DNA from: CBDIHH01 sp965279095
GTDB taxonomy: Bacteria; Pseudomonadota; Alphaproteobacteria; Caulobacterales; Caulobacteraceae
Direction: 5' to 3'
DNA: 64,000 nt
NCBI GenBank assembly: GCA_965279095.1
Contig: CBDIHH010000004.1
Span: forward strand, 248,001 to 312,000
Part shown: positions 16,434-25,640 of the stretch, piece after piece
How positions within the stretch are numbered: the first letter of the stretch is position 1
Layout: every line of letters starts with the position of its first letter
Position numbers and translations under genes: made by a program
Notes under the pieces: generated by a model
The model's input: only the letters and a program-made list of their open reading frames with translations
Database searches by the model: none
What the model was told of the DNA's origin: nothing

Positions 16434-18113
16434 CTAGGCCCGGTCGAACCAGGCGGTGAACACCGCGCCCCAGTCGGCGAAGGCGTCGGGCAGGGTCGCG
16501 GTCTCGGCCTGAGGCTGCGGGGCCAGGGCCTTGAGGTCTGCCATGTGCGGATAGATCGGGTCCCAGCGCGGGGCGCACAGCAGCTGGGGCGTCATCAGCC
16601 GGGGCAGGCGCTCGGCCATGGGATAGACCCACATGGCCTTGTAGGCGTGGGCGTACTGGTCGCCGGTGCGCAGCAGGTCGAAGACGCGCTGATGGATCAT
16701 GTCGGGGTCGATCTGCGGCTCGCCCCAGATGATCCCCGCGCGGGTCTGCCGGAACCAGGGCCAGTAGAGGGCCTGGTTCTTCATGTTGTGCCAGCCCAGG
16801 TTCAGGTGCGAGCCGTCGGCCCGGGGGGCCATGGTCGGGGTGTAGAAGGCCAGGACATCGCGGACATCCTCGGGGGTGTAGACGGCGGTGGCGGCCTGGA
16901 CGAGGTGGCGGACCCGGTCGGGCCGCTGGAAGGCCATCTCCATGCCCACCGGACCGCCGGAATAGCGGCCGACCACATCCACCTCGTCGAGGCCCAGGGC
17001 ATCGAGGGCCGAGTGGATGGCCGCGGCGTAGTCCCCCGGGGTCACCCCCTCGCCGCCAGCGATGTTGTCGGACTCTCCCGCCCCCGGCAGGTCGGGGCAG
17101 ATCACCGGCCTCGAGCCGACCATCGGCTGGGCGTAGTAGGTGGTGAGGGCGCTGGAGCCGGCGGGATCGTGCATCACCACCACCGGCCGTCCGGCCCCCT
17201 CGAGGTTGGCCAGGGCGTGGATGTGGCCGTCGCCGGCGGGGCCGGCGGCGGGGATGAACAGCCGGGAGAACTGACCCGGCCTGCCCGGATGCGGCGCCGG
17301 CGCCGTAGCGGGGGCCGCCGGGCCGACCGCCAGGGGCGCCAGGAATTCGGCGATGGCGTCCTCGCGATCGCCCTTCGCCGTCGCCGCGCGGCCGCCGGGG
17401 GGCGGCTGGGGCCGGCGCGCCTCCGCCGTGGCCGGGTCGTTGATCACCAGGGTGGGAACGGCGAGGCTGGCCAACACCGCGGGCAGGTCGACGGCGTGGG
17501 CGGCCCGGATCGCCTTGGGATAGTGGTCGCCGGCGCGGATATAGGCCTTGAGGATGTCGTCCACCTGCTGCGGGCTGCCCATATCCTGGTCCAGCCGCGT
17601 GGCCAGGCTCCAGACATGGGACGGCCGGAACAGGAAGTGGTTGCGCGCGGTATCCCAGATCCGCAGCAGATGGCTTCCCGTGGTCTCCGGCCGGTAGGCG
17701 GGCAGGCCGTCGGTGAGCAGGGCGGCGCGCTCCCCCGCGGTCAGCACGAAGGGATCGTCCAGAACCAGGGCTGTGGCCCGGTCGGCCAGGCGGCGCGCCA
17801 GGACGGCGCCGATGGGGGCGGAGTCGCCGGCGGCGACCACGGCGACGCGCTCGATGGCCAGCTGATCGAGCACCGCGACGACATCGCCGGCGAAGGCCTC
17901 GGCGTCGGGCGCCTCGCCCTCCAGCGCGTCCGTGAGGCCGTAGCCCGCCAGGTCCGGGGCGACGACGCGGAACCGTTGGCCCAGCCGGGCGATCAGGGGG
18001 GCCACGGCCAGCGACCACAGGGGCAGGGGGTGCAGCACCACCACCGCCGGCCCGCGACCCGCCGCCGCCACATGGACCTGGCGCGCCCCCACGCTGACGT
18101 AGGCGCGGTCCAT
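16434..18113 (-). CDS. Two-domain alpha/beta hydrolase with altered nucleophile elbows
   Basis: About 559 residues containing two hydrolase folds. Domain 1 (~1-250) has VVLHPLPLWS, PDLAGYGLTDAL and elbow AAGDSAPIGA, where Ser is present but the +2 Gly is Pro. A proline-rich linker (RRPQPPPGG region) follows. Domain 2 (~290-559) has VVVMHDPAGSSAL, PDLPGAGESDN and elbow VGRYSGGPVGM, in which Tyr occupies the usual Ser place. The late AETATLPDAFADWG stretch shows no obvious catalytic His. It could therefore be a partly degenerate or differently working enzyme. The ATG at 18,113 lies 2 bases after the double-VOC gene stop, so both are co-translated. An upstream in-frame start would overlap that gene. 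Confidence 0.75.
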   Translation of the reverse strand: MDRAYVSVGARQVHVAAAGRGPAVVVLHPLPLWSLAVAPLIARLGQRFRVVAPDLAGYGLTDALEGEAPDAEAFAGDVVAVLDQLAIERVAVVAAGDSAPIGAVLARRLADRATALVLDDPFVLTAGERAALLTDGLPAYRPETTGSHLLRIWDTARNHFLFRPSHVWSLATRLDQDMGSPQQVDDILKAYIRAGDHYPKAIRAAHAVDLPAVLASLAVPTLVINDPATAEARRPQPPPGGRAATAKGDREDAIAEFLAPLAVGPAAPATAPAPHPGRPGQFSRLFIPAAGPAGDGHIHALANLEGAGRPVVVMHDPAGSSALTTYYAQPMVGSRPVICPDLPGAGESDNIAGGEGVTPGDYAAAIHSALDALGLDEVDVVGRYSGGPVGMEMAFQRPDRVRHLVQAATAVYTPEDVRDVLAFYTPTMAPRADGSHLNLGWHNMKNQALYWPWFRQTRAGIIWGEPQIDPDMIHQRVFDLLRTGDQYAHAYKAMWVYPMAERLPRLMTPQLLCAPRWDPIYPHMADLKALAPQPQAETATLPDAFADWGAVFTAWFDRA

Positions 18114-18115
18114 GA

Positions 18116-19105
18116 TCAGCCCTCGACGAACAGTTGCAGGGCGCCGGACGCCGGGTGCCGGACGATGGCGCACCGCACGGGCCCGGCGGCGGGCATGTCC
18201 ATATCCAGCGGCCCGCTGTAGAGCGTGGCACCGAGTTCGACCGCCTTGGCCACGGCGGCGTCGAGATCCGCGACGTCGAAGGCCTGGGCGATATAGCCGA
18301 TGGCCGGGGCCTCGGCGCGCGGGACCAGATCGACGACGGGATAGTTCAGCGCCTGGGTCATGGCGATCTTGCCGAAGCGGTCGTGGCCCTCGACGATGAT
18401 GGTGCGCCCCTCAGCGCCCTCGGGCAAAGCCAGGAAGGTCGTCATGTCTTCGCCGCGCATGACCACGTCGAGGATCGGCTTCAGCCCCAGGACCTGGGTG
18501 TAGAAGTCGGCCGCGCGGTCCATGTCGACCACGTTGTGGGCCGAGGTCACCACCGGGGTCAGGCCCGAGGCGCTGTAGCCGAACTCGTCGCGCATATACA
18601 GGCCCATCCGGCCGCTGCGGGTGTCGGGTCCGGGGGTGTGCTGCAGCAGGTTGATGGCGACGGTGTCGGGCCCGTCGATCATCACCTCGATGGGGCGGCC
18701 GACGGCGGCGCCCATGTCGTGCGATCGCGGCTCGGACCAGGGCCGGCAGCCGGCCGCCTCGAGCGCCCGGGTCGCCGCGACGATGTCGCGGGCGTAGAAG
18801 TTGAGGTTGAGCAGGCCGATGACCGCCGAGCCGTCCTGCGGCGCGCGCACCCTCTGGCGGTCCTGGGCGTCGAACTGCAGCAGCATCATGCGCCCGTAGC
18901 GGAAGCCACGGTCGGCGAGCACGGCGGTCTCGGCGGAGGATCCGGGGGGCAGGCGGAACAGGGCCTCGAAGGCGGGGCCGTCCCAGCGGCGCCGCTCGAT
19001 CACCTCCAGGGCCATCACATCGCGGTAGACCCGCAGGGACGCCTCGATGTCCTCGCAGCCGATAACGGCGGCCTTCAGGGGCGAGGTGGGATCCTTGTCG
19101 GCCAT
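18116..19105 (-). CDS. Two-domain VOC-family protein
   Basis: 329 residues with two vicinal-oxygen-chelate modules. The first (~8-150) reads KAAVIGCEDIEASLRVYRDV and FEALFRLPPGSSAETAVLAD; the second (~170-325) reads TSAHNVVDMDRAADFYTQVL and TFLALPEGAEGRTIIVEGHD, ending CAIVRHPASGALQLFVEG. The fold is shared by glyoxalases, extradiol dioxygenases and epimerases. The usual metal set (His/Glu) is incomplete: there are QALNYPVVDLV-type strands but no clear His-x-Glu pair. It may thus be an isomerase or lyase-like member. It forms a two-gene unit with the two-domain hydrolase downstream. Confidence 0.82.
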   Translation of the reverse strand: MADKDPTSPLKAAVIGCEDIEASLRVYRDVMALEVIERRRWDGPAFEALFRLPPGSSAETAVLADRGFRYGRMMLLQFDAQDRQRVRAPQDGSAVIGLLNLNFYARDIVAATRALEAAGCRPWSEPRSHDMGAAVGRPIEVMIDGPDTVAINLLQHTPGPDTRSGRMGLYMRDEFGYSASGLTPVVTSAHNVVDMDRAADFYTQVLGLKPILDVVMRGEDMTTFLALPEGAEGRTIIVEGHDRFGKIAMTQALNYPVVDLVPRAEAPAIGYIAQAFDVADLDAAVAKAVELGATLYSGPLDMDMPAAGPVRCAIVRHPASGALQLFVEG

Positions 19106-19186
19106 GCGGGGCGTTCCTTCGCGGGTGGGGCCGTCCCTTTTAGGCGCCGAAGGGCGCTCAGCGGTAGCCCCTCAGTCGGCCTGATG

Positions 19187-19580
19187 CTCCCCCGTTCTTC
19201 ACGGGGGAGCTGTCCCGGAGGGACTGAGGGGGCGAACCGTCGCGCCGCCGCCCGCCCCCTCCGACCCCCCGCTCTTCGGCGGGGGCCCACCTCCCCCGCG
19301 AAGAGCGGGGGAGGATTGGGGTAATGCTCCCCTGCGAAGCGGGGGAGCTGTCCCGGAGGGACTGAGGGGGCGAACCGATGCGCCGCCGCTCGCCCCCTCC
19401 GAGCCCCCGCTCTTCGGCGGGGGCCCACCTCCCCCGCGAAGAGCGGGGGAGGATTAGGGTAATGCTCCCCTGCGAAGCGGGGGAGCTGTCCCGGAGGGAC
19501 TGAGGGGGCGAACCGTCGCGCCGCCGCTCGCCCCCTCCACCGCTTCGCGGTCCCCCTCCCCCGCGAAGAGCGGGGGAGGA
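19187..19580. repeat. Three tandem type B palindromic repeats
   Basis: Three near-identical units lie at about 19,187-19,314, 19,326-19,454 and 19,464-19,580, joined by the short linker GGGTAATG. Each goes from CTCCCC...GGGGGAGCTGTCCCGGAGGGACTG through GGGGGCGAACCG to the mirrored GCGGGGGCCCACCTCCCCCG. The third lacks part of the right arm. They fill the 480-base gap between the VOC gene and the SDR stop; no gene is seen in the gap. Confidence 0.9.
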
Positions 19581-19587
19581 TAGGGCG

Positions 19588-20421
19588 CTAGTGCATTTCC
19601 TCGCCGCCGGAGACGTTGAGCGCCTCGCCGGTGATGTAGACCGCGTCATCGCCGGCCAGGAAGGCGCAGGCCCCGGCGATATCGGTGGGCAGGCCGGGAC
19701 GACCCAGGGGGATGCGGCCGCGCATGGCCGCCAGATAGGCCTCTTCGGTCATGCCCATCTTGTCGGCGAAGAAGGTGTTCTGCCAGGCGCCCAGGGGGGT
19801 GGTGACGTGGTTGGGGCAGACCGCGTTGACGGTGATGGCGTGGCCGCCGAGGTCGATGGCGGCGGCGCGGGTGAGGCCGATCATGCCGTGCTTGGAGGCG
19901 GTGTAGGCGGCGGCGAAGGGGAAGCCGGACTTGGCCGCCTGGGAGGCGATGTTGATGATCCGCCCGCCCCGGCCCCGGGCGATCATCACCTGGGCGGCGT
20001 GCTTGGTCCCCAGGAAGGCGCCGGTGAGGTTGACCTCCAGCACCGTGCGCCAGTCGGCGGCGTCGAGGTCCTCCACCCGCTGCATGAGGTAGCCGATGCC
20101 GGCGTTGTTCACCCAGATGTCGAGGCCGCCGAAGGTGTCGACGGCGGCCTTGGCGAGGGCCTCCACCTGGGCCTCGTCGCGCACGTCGCAGCGGGCGGCC
20201 ACCGCCTGGCCGCCGGCGGCGACGATCTCGGCGACCGCGTCCTCCAGTTCGGCGCCGACCCCCACCAGGGCCTGGGGGAACTGCTCGCCGGAGGCCGCGC
20301 CGAGGTCGGAGATGACGACGCTGGCGCCGTCCGCCGCCAGGCGGGCGGCGATGCCGCGGCCGAGGCCGCCCCTCTTGGCGGCGCCGGTGACCACCGCGAC
20401 CTTGCCTGTCAAACGACCCAT
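19588..20421 (-). CDS. Short-chain dehydrogenase/reductase (SDR)
   Basis: 277 residues. Cofactor motif VVTGAAKRGGLGRGIAARLA has a two-residue insertion relative to TGxxxGxG, as in SDRs with a longer first loop. VNNAGIGYLM is the NNAG motif, catalytic Ser is in INIASQAAKSG, and Y-x3-K is YTASKHGMIG. The loop AASGEQFPQALVGVGAELED after beta-2 is longer than in minimal SDRs and resembles alcohol or carveol dehydrogenase-type members (NAD-preferring); that subfamily call is tentative. Its ATG overlaps the MFS stop by one base (TGATG), so transporter and enzyme are co-expressed, which suggests the enzyme acts on an imported alcohol or ketone. Confidence 0.9.
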   Translation of the reverse strand: MGRLTGKVAVVTGAAKRGGLGRGIAARLAADGASVVISDLGAASGEQFPQALVGVGAELEDAVAEIVAAGGQAVAARCDVRDEAQVEALAKAAVDTFGGLDIWVNNAGIGYLMQRVEDLDAADWRTVLEVNLTGAFLGTKHAAQVMIARGRGGRIINIASQAAKSGFPFAAAYTASKHGMIGLTRAAAIDLGGHAITVNAVCPNHVTTPLGAWQNTFFADKMGMTEEAYLAAMRGRIPLGRPGLPTDIAGACAFLAGDDAVYITGEALNVSGGEEMH

Positions 20422-21704
20422 CAGACGACTCCCTGCAATCCGGCTTCCGACGCGGCGAGGTCGTCGGCGTCAACCACTTCGGCGGCCCCTCGCGGCCGGT
20501 GTTTCAGGGCCAGCAGCAGCAGGCCGGCGATGGCGGCCGCCGGAACCACCAGCAGGCTCAGACTCATCTGCCACCCTATCAGGGCGACGGCCTGGGCGAC
20601 CAGGATCGGGAAGACGATGAAGCCGGCGCTGATGCAGGCCGTGCCGCAGGTGGCCGCGGCGGTGGCCCGGATCGGGGCCGGGAACACGTCCATCAGCAGG
20701 ATCGCCATGATCGAGGCGGAGCCGTAGAAGAAGATGCAGGTGACCCCGAAGGCGGCGATGTCCTGGGCCGGGGTGTGCGGCAGCCACAGGGTGACCGCCA
20801 GGCCGGCGGCGCCCAGCACGAGCCACAGCACGCTGGTGGCCCGGGGGCTCAGCAGGTGGTCGCTGACCAGGGCCGAGCCGATGTAGCCGATCACCCCGAT
20901 CCCGTAGGACAGGCCGACGATGGAGGCGGCGGTGGCGGCGTCGTAGCCGCGCACGGCGGTGAAGAAGGTCGGCAGGTAGAAGGTGGTGCCGCCCACGGCC
21001 CCCCCATAGAGGAAGAAGGCCCCCATGCAGCACAGGCTGGTGCGCAGATATTGCGGGGAGAACAGGGCGCTGAGGGGGGACTTCACCCGCTTGGCCGCCA
21101 CGGCCTTGGGCGCGCGGGGGCGCTTGGGGATGAACAGATACATCAGCGCGGCCAGGGGGACCACCGCGAAGCCGGCGAGGAAGGCGGCGCGCCAGCCGTA
21201 GGCCTCGCTCACCGGGGCGACGAACAGGGAGGCGGCGAACCAGCCCAGGGGATAGGCGCAGGACAGGCCGGCCAGGGCCAGGCCGCGGAAGCGGGCCGGG
21301 GCGGCGTCGGCGACCATGGCGGTGGTGATGGGGAACAGGGCGGCGGAGAAGCCGAAGCCGAGGATGCGGAACACCGAGAAGGCGGCGGCGTCGGGGGCAT
21401 AGGCCTGCAGCCCCACGAACAGGGCCGAGACTCCCAGGCACAGGGGCAGGGTGCGCTTGGCGCCCCACAGGTCGGTGAGCACCCCGACGGCGACGCTGAC
21501 CAGGATGCCGAAGGCGAAGGAGCCGGATATCAGCAGGCTGACCTTGTCGAGCCCCAGGCCGAACTGCTGCATCAGCGCCGGCACCGCATAGCCGAACAGG
21601 GACTGGTCCATGTTGGACAGCCCCCAGGCGATGAAGGCGACCAGGAACGGCGGCCAGAAGGCGGCCTTCAGGACGGAGGCGGACGGAGGGGCATCGGGCG
21701 CCAT
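20421..21704 (-). CDS. MFS transporter (organic acid/aromatic acid type)
   Basis: About 427 residues, 12 membrane segments. The TM2-3 loop reads GVLTDLWGAKRTLPL, the D-x-W-G-x-[K/R]-R form of the MFS motif. Cytosolic loop KRPRAPKAVAAKRVKSP separates the two halves. It resembles aromatic/organic acid symporters more than GPH sugars. Two starts are possible: ATG 21,746 has no ribosome site, while ATG 21,704 has GAGGA 8 bases before it, so I prefer 21,704. The 33-base palindrome at 21,757-21,789 lies just upstream, between this operon and the divergent LysR gene, indicating LysR control. Confidence 0.85.
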   Translation of the reverse strand: MAPDAPPSASVLKAAFWPPFLVAFIAWGLSNMDQSLFGYAVPALMQQFGLGLDKVSLLISGSFAFGILVSVAVGVLTDLWGAKRTLPLCLGVSALFVGLQAYAPDAAAFSVFRILGFGFSAALFPITTAMVADAAPARFRGLALAGLSCAYPLGWFAASLFVAPVSEAYGWRAAFLAGFAVVPLAALMYLFIPKRPRAPKAVAAKRVKSPLSALFSPQYLRTSLCCMGAFFLYGGAVGGTTFYLPTFFTAVRGYDAATAASIVGLSYGIGVIGYIGSALVSDHLLSPRATSVLWLVLGAAGLAVTLWLPHTPAQDIAAFGVTCIFFYGSASIMAILLMDVFPAPIRATAAATCGTACISAGFIVFPILVAQAVALIGWQMSLSLLVVPAAAIAGLLLLALKHRPRGAAEVVDADDLAASEAGLQGVV

Positions 21705-21756
21705 GGGCGGGGTCCTCGGACTTGCGGAGGCGGAATTGATGGCCATTTCGTTATCT

Positions 21757-21789
21757 GGCGCAAACGAAAATACTGTTTTTGTTTGCGCC
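21757..21789. promoter_or_regulatory. Near-perfect 14-base-arm palindrome, candidate LysR operator
   Basis: GGCGCAAACGAAAA and TTTTTGTTTGCGCC flank TACTG, with 13 of 14 arm positions paired. It is AT-rich, lies in the only divergent gap between the MFS-SDR operon and the LysR gene, and is a strong candidate operator for that regulator. Confidence 0.6.
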
Positions 21790-21857
21790 GCCCCCCTAGG
21801 TGCGGTCCGGGGCAGCGGCTAAGCTGTCGACTGTCATCGTCGCATTGAGGACCCACC

Positions 21858-22823
21858 GTGGAGATCAAGCAACTCCAGCGCTTCCTGGCCATCGTCGAGC
21901 ACGGCAGCCTGGCGCGCGCGGCGCGGGCCCTGGGCCTGACGCAACAGGCCCTGGGCGTGACCATCACCAACCTCGAGCGCGAGATGGACGTGATGCTGCT
22001 GGACCGCGGCCCGGGCGGGGTGACCCGGCCGACGGCCTATGGCGCCATGCTGGTGCGTCACGCCAAGGCGATCCTGTCCGCCGCCGACCGGGCGGTGGAC
22101 GAGCTGCACGGCTTCCGCGACGCGCGCAGCGGCCGGGTGACGGTGGGCTGCGGGGAGTCCTTCGCCCCGGAGATCGTCGCCGAGGCGGTGTCGCGCCTGC
22201 GCGCCGAGCGCCCGGACGTCACCATCACCCTGCTGGAAGGCTATTCGGAGGAGCTGCACACCCGCATGCTGCACGGGGAGATCGACTTCGTCGCCGGCGC
22301 CGATGTCGGCGGCGTCGAGGGCGAGCTGTTGCGCCTGCCGATCTATTCGTGCCGCGACGTCATCGTGGTGCGGGCCGAGCATCCCCTGGCGGGCCGCAAG
22401 GGGCTGACCCTGGAGGACCTGCAGCCCTATGTCTGGATGGCCCCGGCGGCGCGGCCGTCCGACCATGAGGTGATCGTCGAGACCTTCCGGCGCGCGGGCC
22501 TCGCGGCCCCCAGCCGCTTCGTCTTCACCGACGCCTTCAACGTCGGCCTGCACCTGATCATGCGCGAGAACTACATGTTCATGATCTCGCCGGCCTTCAT
22601 CGAGGGGCCGCTGATGGACCGCTACGACGTGCTGGTGAAGCTCGACATCGACGAGCCCACGGTCGAGCGCCGGGCCAGCCTGACCTACACGCGCAACACC
22701 GAGCTCAACCCCACCGCCCTGTCCCTCATCGAGGAGCTGCGCAGCGCCGCCTTCCGCCGCCTGAGCGCCATGGACTATGCGGTCGCCCTGGATCAGGGCC
22801 AGCCCCTGTGGGAAGCGGCATAG
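21858..22823 (+). CDS. LysR-family transcriptional regulator
   Basis: 321 residues beginning with GTG at 21,858, preceded by GAGG. The helix-turn-helix is IKQLQRFLAIVEHGSLARAA and LGLTQQALGVTITNLEREM; the effector domain begins at SGRVTVGCGESFAPEIV. It is divergent from the MFS-SDR operon and likely controls it through the palindrome at 21,757-21,789, with the imported substrate or a product as inducer. It is followed by a type A palindromic repeat that could end its transcript. Confidence 0.92.
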   Translation: MEIKQLQRFLAIVEHGSLARAARALGLTQQALGVTITNLEREMDVMLLDRGPGGVTRPTAYGAMLVRHAKAILSAADRAVDELHGFRDARSGRVTVGCGESFAPEIVAEAVSRLRAERPDVTITLLEGYSEELHTRMLHGEIDFVAGADVGGVEGELLRLPIYSCRDVIVVRAEHPLAGRKGLTLEDLQPYVWMAPAARPSDHEVIVETFRRAGLAAPSRFVFTDAFNVGLHLIMRENYMFMISPAFIEGPLMDRYDVLVKLDIDEPTVERRASLTYTRNTELNPTALSLIEELRSAAFRRLSAMDYAVALDQGQPLWEAA

Positions 22824-22848
22824 GGGCTCAGGCGCCCCAGCCGCCCGC

Positions 22849-22930
22849 ATTCCCCGCGGACGCGGGGATCCAGACTTTCCGCCAGCGCCGCGATTTCGGC
22901 CAAGCCTGGGTCCCCGCGTCCGCGGGGAAT
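22849..22930. repeat. Type A palindromic repeat
   Basis: Arms TTCCCCGCGGACGCGGGGAT and the mirrored CCCGCGTCCGCGGGGAAT around an AT-richer centre. It lies between the convergent LysR gene and TonB receptor gene, so it may serve as a two-way terminator. Confidence 0.8.
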
Positions 22931-23016
22931 GCGGGCGCTCTTCAGCGAGGGCGCCGCAAAACGCAAATCGGCGGCCGGGGGATCCCCGGCCGCCGACCTG
23001 TGGGCGGTGATACGAT

Positions 23017-25594
23017 CTAGAAGTTGATGTTGATGGTGGCGCGGCGGTTGAGGGGCTCCTTCACCCCGTCGCCGGTGGCGACGGCCGGTTCAGCCTCGCC
23101 TTTCCAGTCGACCGCAAGCGCGGTCTGCGCCAGGCCAGACCCCACCAGCGCATCGGCGGTCGCCTTGGCGCGACGCTCCGACAGCCTCACGTTGTAGGCC
23201 GCGCTGCCCGAGGTGTCGGCGTGACCGACGACCACGACCCGCGTCGCAGATCCGGTCTTCGCATAGTCGGCCGCCTGGGCGATGACCTGCTGGGCTTCCG
23301 GGGTCAGGACGTACTGGTCGAAGGGGAAGTAGACCACGAACTCGCGCGCCTCATAGGCCACCGGCGGCGGGGGCGGAGGGGGCGGCGGGGGCGGCGGCGG
23401 CGGCGGGGGAGGCGGCGCCGGGGGCGGGGGCGGCGGCGCGGCGCGGCCGCCGAACTCGTATTTCACCGCCGCATAGTAGGTGCGCGGCTCGCCGGGGAAT
23501 TGCACGGCGAAGCCCAGGGCCGAGAAGTCCAGGGTCGAGTGGAAATACTGGTCGTCGGTGCAGTTGCGGCAGGCCAGGGTGTAGGTCAGGCCGTGGCCCT
23601 CATCGACCAGGGCGACACTGGCGTTGAGGATGCTCTGCCGCGGGGCCCGCTCCACCTTGGTGTTGGAGACGCCGTTGAAGTAGGGGTCCTGGTAGGAATA
23701 GGTGCTGTCCACCTTCATGGCCAGGGAGTCGGTCAGCGGCCGGTCATAGGAGAAGCCGACCTGGGCCGTCCATTCCGGGGTGCGCTTGATCTCGTTCGTC
23801 TTGGGGAACGGGACGTTGCGGGCGAGGGACTTGTATTCGTTGAACATCCGGCCGACGGAGGCGAAGACGTCCAGGCCCGGCATCAGCCGCGCGTTCATCT
23901 CGCCTTCGAAGCCCTGGATCACCGCCTCGGCCGCGTTGATGGTGATGAAGCCGCCAGTCAGGGGGCTCACCGCGGTGACGATGAAGTTGTCGTAGTCGGC
24001 GTAGAAATAGGCGGGCGTTGATGCGCAGGCGACGGTCGAACCATTCCGACTTCAGGCCGGCCTCATAGGACTTCACGTTCTCCGCCTTGACGTCGACGAA
24101 TTCCGCCGCCGACAGGGCGCGCCCGTTCCAGCCGCCGGACTTGAAACCTTCCGTGTAGCTGACATAGGCCGTCACGCCCGGCTGGATGCGGTAGTCGATG
24201 GCGATCTTCGGGTTGAAGTCCTCGAACACCGGCGCGGTCGGCGTGCCCAGCTTGCGCACGTCGGCGGTGTTGAACAGGGGCACGTTGCCAAGCCCGGGGA
24301 TCTGCGCGGTCTGGCGCACATCGACGGTCTTCTTCTCGTGCGTCCAGCGACCGCCCAGGGTGATGCCGATGGCCTCCACCGGGCGATAGGTGGCCTGGCC
24401 GTAGACGGCGTAGCTGTCGGACTCGTTCTTCAGCACCTTGTCGAAGATGAACAACCCGAGGCCGCGGTAGTCGTCCTCGATGAAGCTCTCGTTGTCCTCG
24501 GTCATGTAGAAGGCGCCGACGACCCAGCTGAGCTTCTTGTCGAAGGCCTGGCCGGTGACGCTCAGCTCCTGGCTGAACTGCTTGAAGGTGGCGTCGGTGA
24601 GCAGGGTGGCCAGGGGGCGGGGGTTGTCGGACAGGTCCAGGTCGAACTTCTGGTCGAGCTTGCGCCAGCCGGTGATCGACTGGACGACGCCCCAGTCCTG
24701 GGTCCAGGACGCCTGCAGGGTGACCGACTGCTGCTTCACGTCCTGCTTGTGCGAGGGATAGCCCGTGCGCGCGACGAACAGGTCGCGGGTGGCGCCGCCG
24801 GGGCCCACGGCGATGGGCAGCACGGCCAGGGGCTTTTCGCTGACGGTGTCGGCGCTGAGGTTGACCTCGAAGCTCTCGGTGGGGGTCCAGCGCAGGGCGG
24901 CGCGAACGCCCTGGGAGTCGCGGTTGAAGCCTTCGCCGCGGGTGGTGATGTTCTGCTGGAAGCCCTCGTCCTGCTTGGCCACGAAGGCGGAGACGCCGCC
25001 GAACAGGGTCGAGGAGAGGGGGCCGCTGAGCGAGGCCTTCAGGTCATAGCGGCCGTAGTTGCCGTAGGAGCCCTCGAGCACGCCGCGCACGTCGGCGCCG
25101 GGCTTGCGGGTGATGATCGACACGGCGCCGCCGGAAGTGTTGCGGCCATACAGGGTGCCCTGCGGCCCGCGCAGGACCTCGATGCGCTCGATGTCATAGA
25201 GGTAGGCGTTGTTGGCCACCTGGCGGGAGATGTAGACGCCGTCCACATAGGTGCCCACCGCCGGGTCGGAGGTGGCGATGGACTCGTCCTGGCCCACGCC
25301 GCGCAGGAAGAAGGCGGAGGCGGTGGACAGGCCGACGTTGTTGGAGGCCACCAGGTTGGGCACGCTGCGGCCCAGGTCGTTGGTGGTGACGATCTGGCGC
25401 TCTTCCAGCTGCACGCTGGACAGGGCGGAGACGGCGATCGGCACGTCCTGCAGGCGCTCGGTGCTGCGCTGGGCGGTGACCACCACCTCGTCCAGGCGGC
25501 TGCCGTCGGCGGCGTCCTGGGCGAAGGCCGAGGCGCCGGAGCCCCAGGCGGCGAGCGCGGCGGCGCCGCACAGCAGATGTTGTAACCTCGTCAT
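23017..25594 (-). pseudogene. TonB-dependent receptor fused to OmpA domain, single-base frameshift
   Basis: Read with one correction, this encodes about 858 residues. They are signal peptide, TonB-box/plug (EVVVTAQRSTERLQDVPIAV, then RIEVLRGPQGTLYGRNTSGG), a beta-barrel up to about residue 740, a ~25-residue polyproline linker, and an OmpA-like domain (FVVYFPFDQYVLTPEAQQV, then GHADTSGSAAYNVRLSERRA, ending RRATININF). The frame breaks at 24,014-24,016, where GGCGGGCGTT has one G more than needed: the RLRINA coding stretch then reads on out of frame, and dropping one G restores YFYADYDNF. It may be a true mutation, a sequencing error or a phase-variable site. It lies 46 bases after the six-TM gene on the same strand. 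It would import a bulky substrate and be tied to the cell wall. Confidence 0.85.
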
Positions 25595-25640
25595 TGTCGA
25601 TCCCCAGGATGAGTCCGGACAGTTTTCCGGACGTTTGATG

